DNA from: a virus
Length of the DNA: 30,631 nucleotides
Virus record (IMG/VR): IMGVR_UViG_3300029922_000233
Coordinates: 1-30,631 of that record
Reading direction: 5' to 3' (one strand)
Shown: positions 12,453 to 20,228 of the stretch, one piece after another
How positions within the stretch are numbered: position 1 is the first letter of the stretch
Layout of the letters: each line of letters begins with the position of its first letter
Notes under the pieces: model-generated
Database searches by the model: none
Told to the model about the DNA's origin: nothing
The model's input: only the letters and a program-made list of their open reading frames with translations
Program-made: the position numbers and the translations under genes

Positions 12453-13393
12453 GGTTTCAACTTATATTTTTTTATGGCGTTGGTGGCTTTTTCATTGAAT
12501 TCGTTATCGTCATAGGCAACAAAAATACAATTTGCGCCTGTTGAGGAGATTACTTCAATGCCGTCTTTTCCTGCAATAAAATCATGTAGTCCGCGGCTTT
12601 CTCTGTCGTTTTGCAGCTTTTTTGATTTAAGGCGGTTTTCTTCGGTTTTGACGGGCTTTGGGGTCTTAGGGGTGATATTGTTCGAGTAGGCCCAAGTTAG
12701 CGCAGCAGGAAGGCCATCTGTGAATTTGCGACCAGGTGTGGTAACATAGTCTATTGCATTAGCCAGTTTTGCTAAATCAGTGCTGTTTTTCTTATGGTAT
12801 CTAACTTGACTTGGTGGAAGCCCTGGAATTTGCTCTAGCTTCCGATAAACCTCCTCTTTGAATTTCTGTTCTAAATCCTCTGAATGAAATGAAGCAGCAA
12901 CAGCCGAGCGCAGCGGAACAGCGAGCGCAGCGTCTGTTGTTGTTTTAGTATATGGTTTATCATCTGGTATTGTATCTGGTATAGGTGTTGGCTCTTGCTC
13001 ATTTGGAATTTGGCTTGGGCTTTCATCCAATTTGGCTTGCGCCAACACAATAAACATTTCTTCATTAGCGAAAGCATACCAGGTAGTCCGATCAAAAGGT
13101 GTCTTGTTATAGTTCCCTTTAATCAACACAGGCTCAAAATCCAACTCTGTCTTTTTGCTTCTACGCCCCTTGCCTAAACAAAGCCTTTCCAGAATTTCAA
13201 AGATTGTGGACTTGCTTAGATATGGAAAGTGTGCCGCGATTTCATCTAATGTTTGATAAGACCAAGTTCGTCCGTCATGCAGGTTGCGCTTTAGTCTTTT
13301 GTTTACAGATATCCAATGTTGAAAGTGGTGTATTAGGATTGCTTCGTGAACGCCGTAGATAGCAGCATGATTTACGTCAAAGGAGTGGTGCAT
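12449..13393 (-). CDS. Replication initiator-like winged-helix protein
   Basis: A 314-residue protein. Residues 1-120, from MHHSFDVNHAAIYGVHEAIL, include WSYQTLDEIAAHFPYLSKSTIFEILERL (44-71), a winged-helix segment typical of phage replication initiators/replisome organisers. Residues about 122-170 are a Pro/Ala/Thr-rich linker, followed by a C-terminal helical domain ending KYKLKP. The layout resembles lambda O-type initiators. Its DNA contains short direct repeats in the linker part, as expected if the origin lies inside the gene. It sits on the opposite strand inside the late region. Confidence 0.65.
   Translation of the reverse strand: MHHSFDVNHAAIYGVHEAILIHHFQHWISVNKRLKRNLHDGRTWSYQTLDEIAAHFPYLSKSTIFEILERLCLGKGRRSKKTELDFEPVLIKGNYNKTPFDRTTWYAFANEEMFIVLAQAKLDESPSQIPNEQEPTPIPDTIPDDKPYTKTTTDAALAVPLRSAVAASFHSEDLEQKFKEEVYRKLEQIPGLPPSQVRYHKKNSTDLAKLANAIDYVTTPGRKFTDGLPAALTWAYSNNITPKTPKPVKTEENRLKSKKLQNDRESRGLHDFIAGKDGIEVISSTGANCIFVAYDDNEFNEKATNAIKKYKLKP
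12905..12982. repeat. Short direct repeats in the initiator linker; possible origin
   Basis: CGAGCGCAGCG occurs at 12905-12915 and 12922-12932 (17-bp period), and ATCTGGTAT at 12962-12970 and 12974-12982 (12-bp period). Both lie in the part of the initiator gene that codes for its linker, the place where lambda-type phages carry origin iterons. Only two copies of each are seen, so this is a suggestion. Confidence 0.35.
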
Positions 13394-13425
13394 ATGAGGA
13401 CCTGTGTTAAAATTATTATGCCGTC

Positions 13426-13455
13426 TTGATTTAAATACTACGCGTAGTGCATAAT
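13426..13455 (+). promoter_or_regulatory. Candidate promoter with operator in its spacer
   Basis: TTGATT (13426-13431) and CATAAT (13450-13455) are 18 bp apart (4 of 6 and 5 of 6 consensus matches). The perfect palindrome at 13437-13448 lies between them, so a bound protein would block it. It would drive a short transcript ending at the terminator at 13570-13600. Confidence 0.4.
13437..13448. promoter_or_regulatory. Perfect 12-bp palindrome ACTACGCGTAGT
   Basis: ACTACGCGTAGT reads the same on both strands and lies 44 bases upstream of the minus-strand initiator start. It is a good operator candidate for autoregulation of the initiator operon and of the divergent short transcript. Confidence 0.5.
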
Positions 13456-13495
13456 CACAGGTAGTACATAGACGGAATGCCTGCCTGTGGATTAT
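13451..13495. repeat. Imperfect 14/15-bp inverted repeat
   Basis: ATAATCACAGGTAG (13451-13464) is nearly the reverse complement of CTGCCTGTGGATTAT (13481-13495), with one mismatch and one extra base. It could be a large hairpin at the start of the short transcript or a second protein-binding site. Confidence 0.45.
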
Positions 13496-13600
13496 GGCGG
13501 ATACGTTGTTCTAGGACTCTGACTATGTTTGGGGACGCGATCAGGTTCTAACTTACTTATTATGTCTATCGGCTCACTTCTTCGAGGTGGGCCGTTTTTA
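13462..13600 (+). ncRNA. Possible small RNA in the divergent region
   Basis: The strong plus-strand terminator at 13570-13600 has no gene in front of it on that strand; the region upstream (13394-13570) codes for nothing convincing apart from a 24-codon frame at 13478 without a good ribosome site. With the candidate promoter at 13426-13455 this predicts a transcript of about 140 bases. Because it starts near the initiator promoter, a regulatory role for replication is possible. No known RNA family is recognised. Confidence 0.35.
13570..13600 (+). terminator. Strong rho-independent terminator
   Basis: CGGCTCACTTC (13570-13580) pairs with GAGGTGGGCCG (13584-13594) over 11 positions, with two G-U pairs and a 3-base TTC loop, and is followed by TTTTTATTTAT. 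It separates whatever is transcribed upstream on the plus strand from the portal operon. Confidence 0.8.
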
Positions 13601-13667
13601 TTTATATACATCACCCTACCCTAAGTTAAAAAAAAATTCAATGTAACAAAATATTTTAAAAAAAGTG

Positions 13668-13700
13668 TTTACATTCTCATGCTTTGTTGTGTAAAGTAAA
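13668..13700 (+). promoter_or_regulatory. Candidate virion-operon promoter
   Basis: TTTACA (13668-13673) followed 18 bp later by TAAAGT (13692-13697) may be a weak sigma70-type promoter in a very AT-rich stretch. The word TGTAAAGTAAA (13690-13700) is repeated exactly before the tail fibre gene at 30177-30187. TTTACA and TGTAAA here also form an inverted pair. It could be a phage-specific late promoter or activator site. Confidence 0.45.
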
Positions 13701-13728
13701 ATTTTAAGTATACAACACAGGGTATTGA

Positions 13729-15705
13729 GTGCCAACGGATTACGACATTGTTTCGGATTTTACGCAAGATTACGAACGCGCCTACATGCTTTTAAACACT
13801 TATTATGCAGAGGCTTATAGGGATGTGGGATTCTACCTTGGCAACCAGTGGAGTTTAGAACAGCTTAGATACCTGGACCAAGAGCGGCGTAATGCGTTTA
13901 CCTATAACAAAGTACGCAAGATCATCAACATGGTCAGCGGATACCAGAAGGCGCACGCAAACGCAAGTATAGTCGTTCCATTCGAGGGAAGTTCAGAAGA
14001 CACAGCCAACCAATTAACGGAGCTTCTACGCCATGTAATGCAGCCTAATGGGTATAGATTAATTTCTAAAGCGTTTCATGGGAGTCTTGTGAGCGGACTT
14101 TCGTGGCTTTCGCCGTGGATAGATTATAGAAAAGATTATGTGAATGGAAAAATCGACTTTCACTTAGACAACTGGAATGATGTAATTTTTGACCCCTTCA
14201 CTACGCGCGCAGACCTTGAAGACTGCACCTTTATGGCTAGGCGTAAGTATCTGAGCAAAGACCAGATTAAATCACTTGTGCCTGGTAATGAGCGCGAAAT
14301 TGACAGTATGGGCTATGGCAACCGCGACGAAAAATTTACTTATGAACCTTACGCACGTCAATGGGGGCTTCAAGAATTGCTCGCCTATAACGAATACTGG
14401 AAACAGAGATACGTTAAAGGCCAGATTTTACTCGACCTGGTAACTGGTGAACAGAGACCGTGGAAAGGAGATGCGCGCCGATTAGATATGTATAAGCGCA
14501 TGTTCCCGAATGTCGCCGTTATCGAGGGCTACTACAAGACCGTAGAATATAATGTGATTGTAGAAAATAGGTTACTTTACAGCGGCGAAGATCCCTGGGG
14601 AATAGGCGAATACCCATTTGTCCCATTCTTCACAGTGTTTGATAGCTCCTACGACCTGTTTCAGTGGAAGATACAGGGCTTAGTCCGTATTCTCAGAGAT
14701 CCGCAAGAGGAGTATAACAAGCGTAAGTCCAAACTCTTAGACATTGTTGACTCTCAAATTGGCTCTGGCTGGAAGGCTAAATCAGGGGCCGTTTCAAACC
14801 CTAAGTCGCTATTCCAGACGGGACAAGGCAAAGTTATTTATTTCAATCCTGGGTTCGAACTAACGGACGCAGAACGTATTGATCCACCAACTATACCTGA
14901 ATCTCTCTTTGTGATGCAAGAGCAATTTGACAAAGACATGACTGACACGGTGGATATCTCTAACCTGCAACAAGATGACACTGACCGCATGAGTTCGGTG
15001 TTATTCCAGATGAAGCAGGCGATGGGAATGATGGGCTTAGGCGGAATTTTCGACAACTTGCGTGAGAGCCAATACTTACTCACCAAGAAGGTCTTAAAGA
15101 TGATTCAGAAGTACACCCCAGAGAAGGTGGAAAGAATTATCAAAGAAGAACCCACACCAGAACTACGTAACATGACTTTCTTGGATTACGACGTAGATGT
15201 GGTCGAAGCTGTAATGACAGACACGCAAAAACAATGGGCGTTCTTACAAGCTTGGACGATGAAACTGGGTGGGGCAGCAGTACCAGACGAGATGCTGTGG
15301 GAGTTGTCGCCTTTCCCGATTCAGAAGAAGTTCATGCAGAAGATTGCCGCCGACGCAGAAGCACAGAAGGCACAGGAGCAACAGGAACTCGAAGACAAGC
15401 AAATGGTCAACAAGCTACTGGAGGCGAAGGCATATGGAGACGTGGCACTGGGAGAAGAAAGACTATCAAGGATCAAGTACGACGCTGCGCTTAGTGAAGA
15501 ACGACTTGCTGCGGCACAGGAAGAACGAGCCAGAAGTGTTTTGGATATTGTCAGAGCAGGAAAAGAGTTTCAAGAGATGGACATTAATAACGCTGCTCGA
15601 ATCCTGGACATCATTAAAGGCATTGAAGAAGAACAAAGATTTAAGGCGGCTGAGACGGTTGTAGAGCAGCCAGCCGTGAAAAAACCTACCAAAGTTGGAG
15701 AATAG
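13729..15705 (+). CDS. Portal protein, P22 type
   Basis: A 658-residue portal, the dodecameric ring at the tail vertex through which DNA passes. The opening (YYAEAYRDVGFYLGNQWS, then RRNAFTYNKVRKIINMVSGYQ at about 53-73) and the long helical tail (about 530-640, Glu/Gln/Ala-rich) match the P22-like portal family with its C-terminal barrel. GTG start at 13729 with AGGG upstream; no better ATG. First gene of the virion operon. Length is close to that of P22 gp1 (725). Confidence 0.88.
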   Translation: MPTDYDIVSDFTQDYERAYMLLNTYYAEAYRDVGFYLGNQWSLEQLRYLDQERRNAFTYNKVRKIINMVSGYQKAHANASIVVPFEGSSEDTANQLTELLRHVMQPNGYRLISKAFHGSLVSGLSWLSPWIDYRKDYVNGKIDFHLDNWNDVIFDPFTTRADLEDCTFMARRKYLSKDQIKSLVPGNEREIDSMGYGNRDEKFTYEPYARQWGLQELLAYNEYWKQRYVKGQILLDLVTGEQRPWKGDARRLDMYKRMFPNVAVIEGYYKTVEYNVIVENRLLYSGEDPWGIGEYPFVPFFTVFDSSYDLFQWKIQGLVRILRDPQEEYNKRKSKLLDIVDSQIGSGWKAKSGAVSNPKSLFQTGQGKVIYFNPGFELTDAERIDPPTIPESLFVMQEQFDKDMTDTVDISNLQQDDTDRMSSVLFQMKQAMGMMGLGGIFDNLRESQYLLTKKVLKMIQKYTPEKVERIIKEEPTPELRNMTFLDYDVDVVEAVMTDTQKQWAFLQAWTMKLGGAAVPDEMLWELSPFPIQKKFMQKIAADAEAQKAQEQQELEDKQMVNKLLEAKAYGDVALGEERLSRIKYDAALSEERLAAAQEERARSVLDIVRAGKEFQEMDINNAARILDIIKGIEEEQRFKAAETVVEQPAVKKPTKVGE

Positions 15706-15891
15706 ATGGACCCGTTAGGAGTTATGGAAATGAGTTACTGCCAGGAGCTTGATGTAAAAGGTATGCAGCCACACTCGCGCGAATATCAAGAATATGAAGT
15801 TATGGCCGAGAGAAGCCGATTTAAAGCCGCTAAAGACCCACGAATCCCCCCAATGGAACGCACTAAACATGAGCCTAGAGTTGATAATTAG
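15706..15891 (+). CDS. Small hypothetical protein after portal
   Basis: Sixty-one residues, MDPLGVMEMSYCQELDVKGM onward, charged and helical. TTGGAGAATAG places a ribosome site just before the ATG, which directly follows the portal stop. First of a series of six or seven small genes between portal and scaffold. Function unknown. Confidence 0.6.
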   Translation: MDPLGVMEMSYCQELDVKGMQPHSREYQEYEVMAERSRFKAAKDPRIPPMERTKHEPRVDN

Positions 15892-16118
15892 TGGCGTATT
15901 GGAACAGGTCTCGCGGAACAATGACGAGAGCCGAAGCCTACATGTGGGAAATGCGACTAATGATGGAGGGCGATAATGAGCTTTCAACCCTTTCTCGATA
16001 CGCAAATACCCAGAAAGGACAAGCGGCGCGTTATGCAGCATGGTTCGCCCCAATTGAACAAGCAGAATACTATACGACAAGAGCCTATGAGCGACCTACA
16101 AGCCATGTTAGCCGATGA
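15891..16118 (+). CDS. Small hypothetical protein (GTG start, dual-coding 3' half)
   Basis: The GTG at 15891 overlaps the stop of the previous gene; an ATG at 15921 is an alternative start. The 75 residues contain AEAYMWEMRLMMEGDNE and KGQAARYAAWFAPIEQAEYY, which look protein-like. From 15976 on, the same DNA also encodes the next gene in another frame, so 143 bases appear to be used twice. Either could be real; both are reported. Confidence 0.4.
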   Translation: MAYWNRSRGTMTRAEAYMWEMRLMMEGDNELSTLSRYANTQKGQAARYAAWFAPIEQAEYYTTRAYERPTSHVSR

Positions 16119-16167
16119 GAAGAAAAGACACATGGACACCTACATATATGAGAATGGACACAACTAA
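15976..16167 (+). CDS. Small basic hypothetical protein
   Basis: Sixty-three residues beginning MSFQPFLDTQIPRKDKRRVM, with GGAGGG 6 bases before the ATG, a stronger start than the overlapping gene has. Its SDLQAMLADEKKRHMDTYIY segment resembles the SLTELQQAIAAEKRQIDESM segment of the next gene, suggesting two related proteins side by side. Function unknown. Confidence 0.55.
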   Translation: MSFQPFLDTQIPRKDKRRVMQHGSPQLNKQNTIRQEPMSDLQAMLADEKKRHMDTYIYENGHN

Positions 16168-16481
16168 TGACGAAACAAGACGGAGATCCGAACGCTTTTT
16201 TGCAACCTCAGCCTGGACAAGGTGCATTAGACAAGAGGAAGTTTCATCCGCTACCAGGGACATGGGCCAAGGATCAGATCGAAGGCCGCAATACGACCTC
16301 TACGCGTACACCGAAAAAAGCCAAATCACTCACAGAATTACAGCAAGCCATCGCAGCAGAGAAGAGACAGATCGACGAGTCCATGAGGCAACAAGGCATT
16401 ATACCAGGGAAAGCAACTTATGAAAACCCGACCCAAAACCAAAACGTCCTCCTCCCCACGGTCAAGTATGCGAGCGGCTAA
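16167..16481 (+). CDS. Hypothetical protein related to its upstream neighbour
   Basis: A 104-residue protein with a Pro/Gln-rich N-terminus (MTKQDGDPNAFLQPQPGQGA), a basic linker and a charged helix (SLTELQQAIAAEKRQIDESM), then a polar tail. The ATG overlaps the previous stop (TAATG). The helix is alike in its neighbour at 15976. Probably a small structural or assembly factor by location, but nothing proves it. Confidence 0.55.
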   Translation: MTKQDGDPNAFLQPQPGQGALDKRKFHPLPGTWAKDQIEGRNTTSTRTPKKAKSLTELQQAIAAEKRQIDESMRQQGIIPGKATYENPTQNQNVLLPTVKYASG

Positions 16482-16593
16482 GGACGACAAAAATGCACTA
16501 GAGAAAGCAAGAAGTGCCCTCAAGAAAACGGAAGGTGCTCATACGCCTAACAGCATTAAGAGGAAACTAATGACAAAAAAAGGAAAGAAATAA
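16420..16593 (+). CDS. Small, very basic protein
   Basis: Fifty-seven residues, starting MKTRPKTKTSSSPRSSMRAA and ending LMTKKGKK, with about a third Lys/Arg and many Ser/Thr in the first part. The ATG has AGGGA at a rather long distance. Its TAA overlaps the next ATG (TAATG), which favours a real gene. Such a composition suits nucleic-acid binding or a disordered peptide packed into the head; neither is shown. Confidence 0.5.
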   Translation: MKTRPKTKTSSSPRSSMRAAKDDKNALEKARSALKKTEGAHTPNSIKRKLMTKKGKK

Positions 16594-16826
16594 TGAGAGA
16601 AATGGGAGAAAGCGGATTCGAGTCAATGGAGCACGACAATCAACGTGGTGGATTTCAGACCGAACAGAGCAAGACAACTCCAGAATCAGTAGCTAATGAC
16701 TGGAACGGAGTGATGATGATGAAAAACGAAGCTATGGATGAGGCTTATGGAATGTGCGGAAAGCGCGGAGCCGAAGAATCTATCCGTAAGGCTAAGAGTC
16801 AATTCCTAGACTATAACTGGGCTTAA
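16593..16826 (+). CDS. Small acidic hypothetical protein
   Basis: Seventy-seven residues, MREMGESGFESMEHDNQRGG onward, rich in Met, Glu and Gly, with AAAAGGAAAG before the ATG. Ends in a helix (EESIRKAKSQFLDYNWA). In the portal-to-scaffold cluster; no family recognised. Confidence 0.6.
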   Translation: MREMGESGFESMEHDNQRGGFQTEQSKTTPESVANDWNGVMMMKNEAMDEAYGMCGKRGAEESIRKAKSQFLDYNWA

Positions 16827-16829
16827 TCT

Positions 16830-17201
16830 ATGTCACAGGAAATGGGCGAGACGAGAGAACCTATGGCGGCAGACTGTGTACAAGACGCACTCCGCATAGC
16901 TAACCTCTATGAGCACGTAGGTAAAGACTTCTGGATCATGTTCGCATCCAAAGCCCACCAACAACGCAAGAATGCCTTTGTAAACGGTTGGGAAGTAGTC
17001 TGGTCACGGCCGCAAGTACCTATACCTGGAATCTTAGTCTGGCATGTCAGTCAGAGAACTAAGCAAATGACACTAGATAGCAAGCTGAGTCTCCCTTACG
17101 ACATTCCTCTCGACGGCGTTAGGTTGTCAGAGAAGAGTAAGGACTTATGCCCAGAGCTTGCACAAACCGCACAGAAGTCAGGATCAATACTTCTTGCGTA
17201 A
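16830..17201 (+). CDS. Hypothetical protein before scaffold
   Basis: A 123-residue protein with a helical N-terminal half (ADCVQDALRIANLYEHVGKD) and a beta-like second half (IPGILVWHVSQRTKQMTLDS). No strong ribosome site is visible before the ATG. After it come 141 bases without a gene (17202-17342), AT-rich with T-runs but no clear hairpin terminator. Function unknown. Confidence 0.6.
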   Translation: MSQEMGETREPMAADCVQDALRIANLYEHVGKDFWIMFASKAHQQRKNAFVNGWEVVWSRPQVPIPGILVWHVSQRTKQMTLDSKLSLPYDIPLDGVRLSEKSKDLCPELAQTAQKSGSILLA

Positions 17202-17342
17202 TAGCCGATCTGCCATGTGTAGAAACGGTACGGGGTGCGTGTACAAAGCGTAACCCTCTTCCTAAAAAATTTTTGCTCAAAGTGACAAGAATTTTTTTTA
17301 ACGGGCGCAAACAATGACTGTCGCCGAGTCACAAAGGAAACA

Positions 17343-18083
17343 ATGGATAATAACGATTTAGACCTCTCTGCAACTTCGCTAGAGCTTTTCCCCGAACTAG
17401 CCAGGCCAAGTCAGCAGCACCAGGGCGTAAGACTCGATTCTGTCGCCGAGAATCAAACACAGGCCGTAAGGGAATTCGCCGACCCACAACCAGTTTCTTC
17501 GCAGGAACTTAATTTTAAAGCGTTACGTGACGAAGTAAGCAAAGCAATCCAAGAACGAGAGTATTGGAGAGGAAAGGCCGAGCAGACGCAATTAGCCAAG
17601 CCACCAGAGCCTCCAAAGCACGACCCCTTATCCGACATCGACTCAGAAGATTGGGCGAAAGGAAAGGCCGTTAAAGAAGCCGTATTAGATCTACGCGAAG
17701 AGAACAAAAAACTCAGAGCAGAGATGGCAGACCAACTCGCTGCAATGCAAGTACGGTCTCAATACTCCGACTGGAAAGACATGGTCACTAAGCACGTACC
17801 CGAATTAACAAGCACCAATCCGATATTTGCCGAAATGATTGATCGCTCTAGCAACCCTTATGAAGCGGCATACCTACTAGCTAAGTTAAACGCAGGTGGA
17901 CAAGCGCAGCCTCAACAGCCAGCAATGAACCCTAACGCACAAAGAGCCTTAGCCAACTCACAGAAGCCTGGATCTCCAAGCACTGTAGGCGGACAAGCAA
18001 ACCTTAGTGCAGCAGATTATTACGCTAGCATGTCTGACGACGACTTTATGAAGATGGCGATGAAGAACATGGCAGGTATCTAA
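17343..18083 (+). CDS. Probable scaffolding protein
   Basis: A 246-residue acidic, helix-rich protein directly before the major capsid gene, the usual place for the scaffold. It has a disordered N-terminus, a coiled-coil region around 58-142 (including LDLREENKKLRAEMADQLAA) and a Gln/Ala/Pro-rich segment followed by a C-terminal helical tail (DDDFMKMAMKNMAGI), the kind of end that contacts coat protein. AAAGGAAACA precedes the ATG. Assigned by position and composition more than by motif. Confidence 0.75.
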   Translation: MDNNDLDLSATSLELFPELARPSQQHQGVRLDSVAENQTQAVREFADPQPVSSQELNFKALRDEVSKAIQEREYWRGKAEQTQLAKPPEPPKHDPLSDIDSEDWAKGKAVKEAVLDLREENKKLRAEMADQLAAMQVRSQYSDWKDMVTKHVPELTSTNPIFAEMIDRSSNPYEAAYLLAKLNAGGQAQPQQPAMNPNAQRALANSQKPGSPSTVGGQANLSAADYYASMSDDDFMKMAMKNMAGI

Positions 18084-18099
18084 ACCCTAACAGGTAGAT

Positions 18100-19044
18100 A
18101 TGCCAATTACAACGACCTCACAAGTCCCTCCCGAAGTGAGAACATACTTCGACAGGCTCTTGCTTACTCTAGCGAGACCTTATTACATTTACGACATGTT
18201 TGCCCAAAAGCGAACAATCCCTCTGAACAGTGGTGACCAGATGATTTTCCGTCGTTATGCCACTCTCAGCGCAGCCACAGTGCCTATTACCGATGGAACA
18301 ACCCCTCCAGGCGATACCTTGGCCGTTACAGACTTCTCCACTCAAATTCGCTGGTACGGAAACTTTGTCACTATTACAGACCAAGTTCAGTTCACAGTAC
18401 AGGATAGAGTGCTTAATGAGGCCACAAGGGTGCTCTCACTACAGCTAGGATTGACAATTGACACTTTAATCAGAAATATGATGGTGGCAACAGCAAGTTC
18501 TATCTCTTGTAGTGCAGGTGTGAACGGGAATACACCAACAGAGATAACAACTCAAGACATTAAAGTTGCCGTCAGAGCACTACGTCTGGGCAATGCTCGA
18601 TTAATGACCAAGCCTATAATGGGTGAGAACAGGTTCGCCACCTCTCCAGTGCGTTCTAGCTACTGGGGCTTTATGGATGTGACTCTACAGGCCGACTTAG
18701 AGGCATGTGCTGACTTCTTGAGTGCTGCTAACTACCCGAACCCAATGGATGCACTTGAGGCTGAATGGGGTTCTACCAATAACGTGAGATGGCTTTTGTC
18801 AACTAACGGATACAACAATGGAGCTTCAACGCCTGTATGGAACAACATTATACTCGGACAAGAAGCATACGGTGTAGTCAAGCTTGGAAGTAAAGAGGCC
18901 GAATTTATCGTTAAGCCATTAGGTTCTAGCGGCACATCTGACCCCTTAAACCAAAGAGGCTCAGTAGGTTACAAGTATCCATTCGCTACACGTATCCTCA
19001 ACGACAACTGGATCACTCGCCTACTCGCAACCCAAAGACTATAA
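18100..19044 (+). CDS. Major capsid protein, N4-gp56 type
   Basis: A 314-residue protein beginning MPITTTSQVPPEVRTYFDRL. The pattern of an early F-x-R-x-L-L-x-x-A-[RK], then KRTIPLNSGDQMIFRRYATL (36-55) and the conserved central VTITDQVQFTVQDRVLNEA (92-110) matches the N4-gp56 family of HK97-fold coat proteins as I know it. AGGTAGAT lies just before the ATG. Forms the icosahedral shell. Confidence 0.88.
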   Translation: MPITTTSQVPPEVRTYFDRLLLTLARPYYIYDMFAQKRTIPLNSGDQMIFRRYATLSAATVPITDGTTPPGDTLAVTDFSTQIRWYGNFVTITDQVQFTVQDRVLNEATRVLSLQLGLTIDTLIRNMMVATASSISCSAGVNGNTPTEITTQDIKVAVRALRLGNARLMTKPIMGENRFATSPVRSSYWGFMDVTLQADLEACADFLSAANYPNPMDALEAEWGSTNNVRWLLSTNGYNNGASTPVWNNIILGQEAYGVVKLGSKEAEFIVKPLGSSGTSDPLNQRGSVGYKYPFATRILNDNWITRLLATQRL

Positions 19045-19053
19045 GGAGTTTAC

Positions 19054-19743
19054 ATGTCACAATATAGAAATGGACGCGTAATTAGCACGGCTGCGGCTTT
19101 CTCGCTGAGCCTTGGCTTTGTCCCAGATCGTTTTACGGTCTTAAACTACACAAAAACCTCCGCTCAATCGGGTGTCGGTTTCTCAGAATGGGTTAATAAC
19201 GTTGTCCCCTCAGCCAACGCACTAATTAGCACATACACAGCAGGCGTACCAACAGTCTCTCTTCTGACTTCTAACGGGTTTACTCCTGTTATGTTGGGTG
19301 GAGATTGGGTCGCTGAACAGGCAGTTATCTCTGGGGCAACCGCGGCTAATCCCGTCGTTATCACAGCTACTGCACACGGATTTAACAACGGCGACACAGT
19401 GACTATCTCTGGTGTTGTCGGAATGATCCAGCTTAACCAAAACCGATACATTGTGGCGAACAAGTCTACTAACGCGTTCTCCCTCTATGACCTCTTTGGC
19501 AACCCTGTTAACGGGACAGCTTTTGGGACATATGTATCTGGTGGTGTCGCTAACAGAATCTCTACGCCCCCTCTTGCTCCAGTGCTTAACGCATCTACAG
19601 GGCAAGTCATTACTCCTGGTTTACCTCCTGGAGACTTTTACGACATTGGATATGAAGGAATCACTCTGGGAACAGGTGTGGTTGGATCTAGCAATGACTC
19701 TCTTTACTGGGAAGCATTCCTTAGCACGCCTACTGGCTGGTAA
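19054..19743 (+). CDS. Virion protein with FCCH-like beta domain, possible head decoration
   Basis: A 229-residue beta-rich protein. Residues about 94-170 contain VITATAHGFNNGDTVTISGV followed by QLNQNRYIVANKSTNAFSLY, a pattern known from the ubiquitin-E1 FCCH-like fold found in many phage structural proteins. Located immediately after the coat gene with AAGGAG upstream, where decoration or head-completion proteins are common. Exact role uncertain. Confidence 0.65.
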   Translation: MSQYRNGRVISTAAAFSLSLGFVPDRFTVLNYTKTSAQSGVGFSEWVNNVVPSANALISTYTAGVPTVSLLTSNGFTPVMLGGDWVAEQAVISGATAANPVVITATAHGFNNGDTVTISGVVGMIQLNQNRYIVANKSTNAFSLYDLFGNPVNGTAFGTYVSGGVANRISTPPLAPVLNASTGQVITPGLPPGDFYDIGYEGITLGTGVVGSSNDSLYWEAFLSTPTGW

Positions 19744-19811
19744 TTAAAAACATGATAGGGGAGGCGGTTGTCGTAAGAGTCCCGATCCCCTTGCCTTTAC
19801 ATGGAGAACAC

Positions 19812-20228
19812 ATGGTAACAGCAATTAAAAAACGCACAAGGAAAGTCGCGCCTAAGACCAAAGAGCAGATTGAGAAACTCCAAGAGACTCACCTGACGGG
19901 ACCAGCAGACGAAACCATTCATGAAGTAATAAAAGGCTTGCAGATGGATCAAATAGTGGTCGTCAAAGAAGTTGTGGAATTTGAAGATATCGTTTTTCGC
20001 AATCAAAGAGATCCGAGCTATCCCTTAGACTTTCATTACGCTAGCAAAACGCACCCATTCAAGGTCTACAAGCTTATCGACGGACATAGATACACATTGC
20101 CGCGTGAAGTCATTAAGAACCTAGAGCAGTGCAAAGAATCAATCCACAAATACAGAAAGAATGCAGATGGCAACCCAGAGATTTATGAGGCTGGCTATCG
20201 TCAACACTTTGTATGTGAGAGGGCATAA
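19812..20228 (+). CDS. Hypothetical head/connector-region protein
   Basis: The ATG at 19812 is chosen because GGAG stands 5 bases ahead of it; the upstream ATG at 19752 lacks a site, and the extra DNA (19740-19800) has GGGGA/TCCCC complementarity suggestive of an RNA stem. The 138 residues start with a basic patch (MVTAIKKRTRKVAPKTKEQI) and contain a globular C-terminal half (FHYASKTHPFKVYKLIDGHR). Possibly a capsid-associated protein; no family recognised. Confidence 0.6.
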   Translation: MVTAIKKRTRKVAPKTKEQIEKLQETHLTGPADETIHEVIKGLQMDQIVVVKEVVEFEDIVFRNQRDPSYPLDFHYASKTHPFKVYKLIDGHRYTLPREVIKNLEQCKESIHKYRKNADGNPEIYEAGYRQHFVCERA

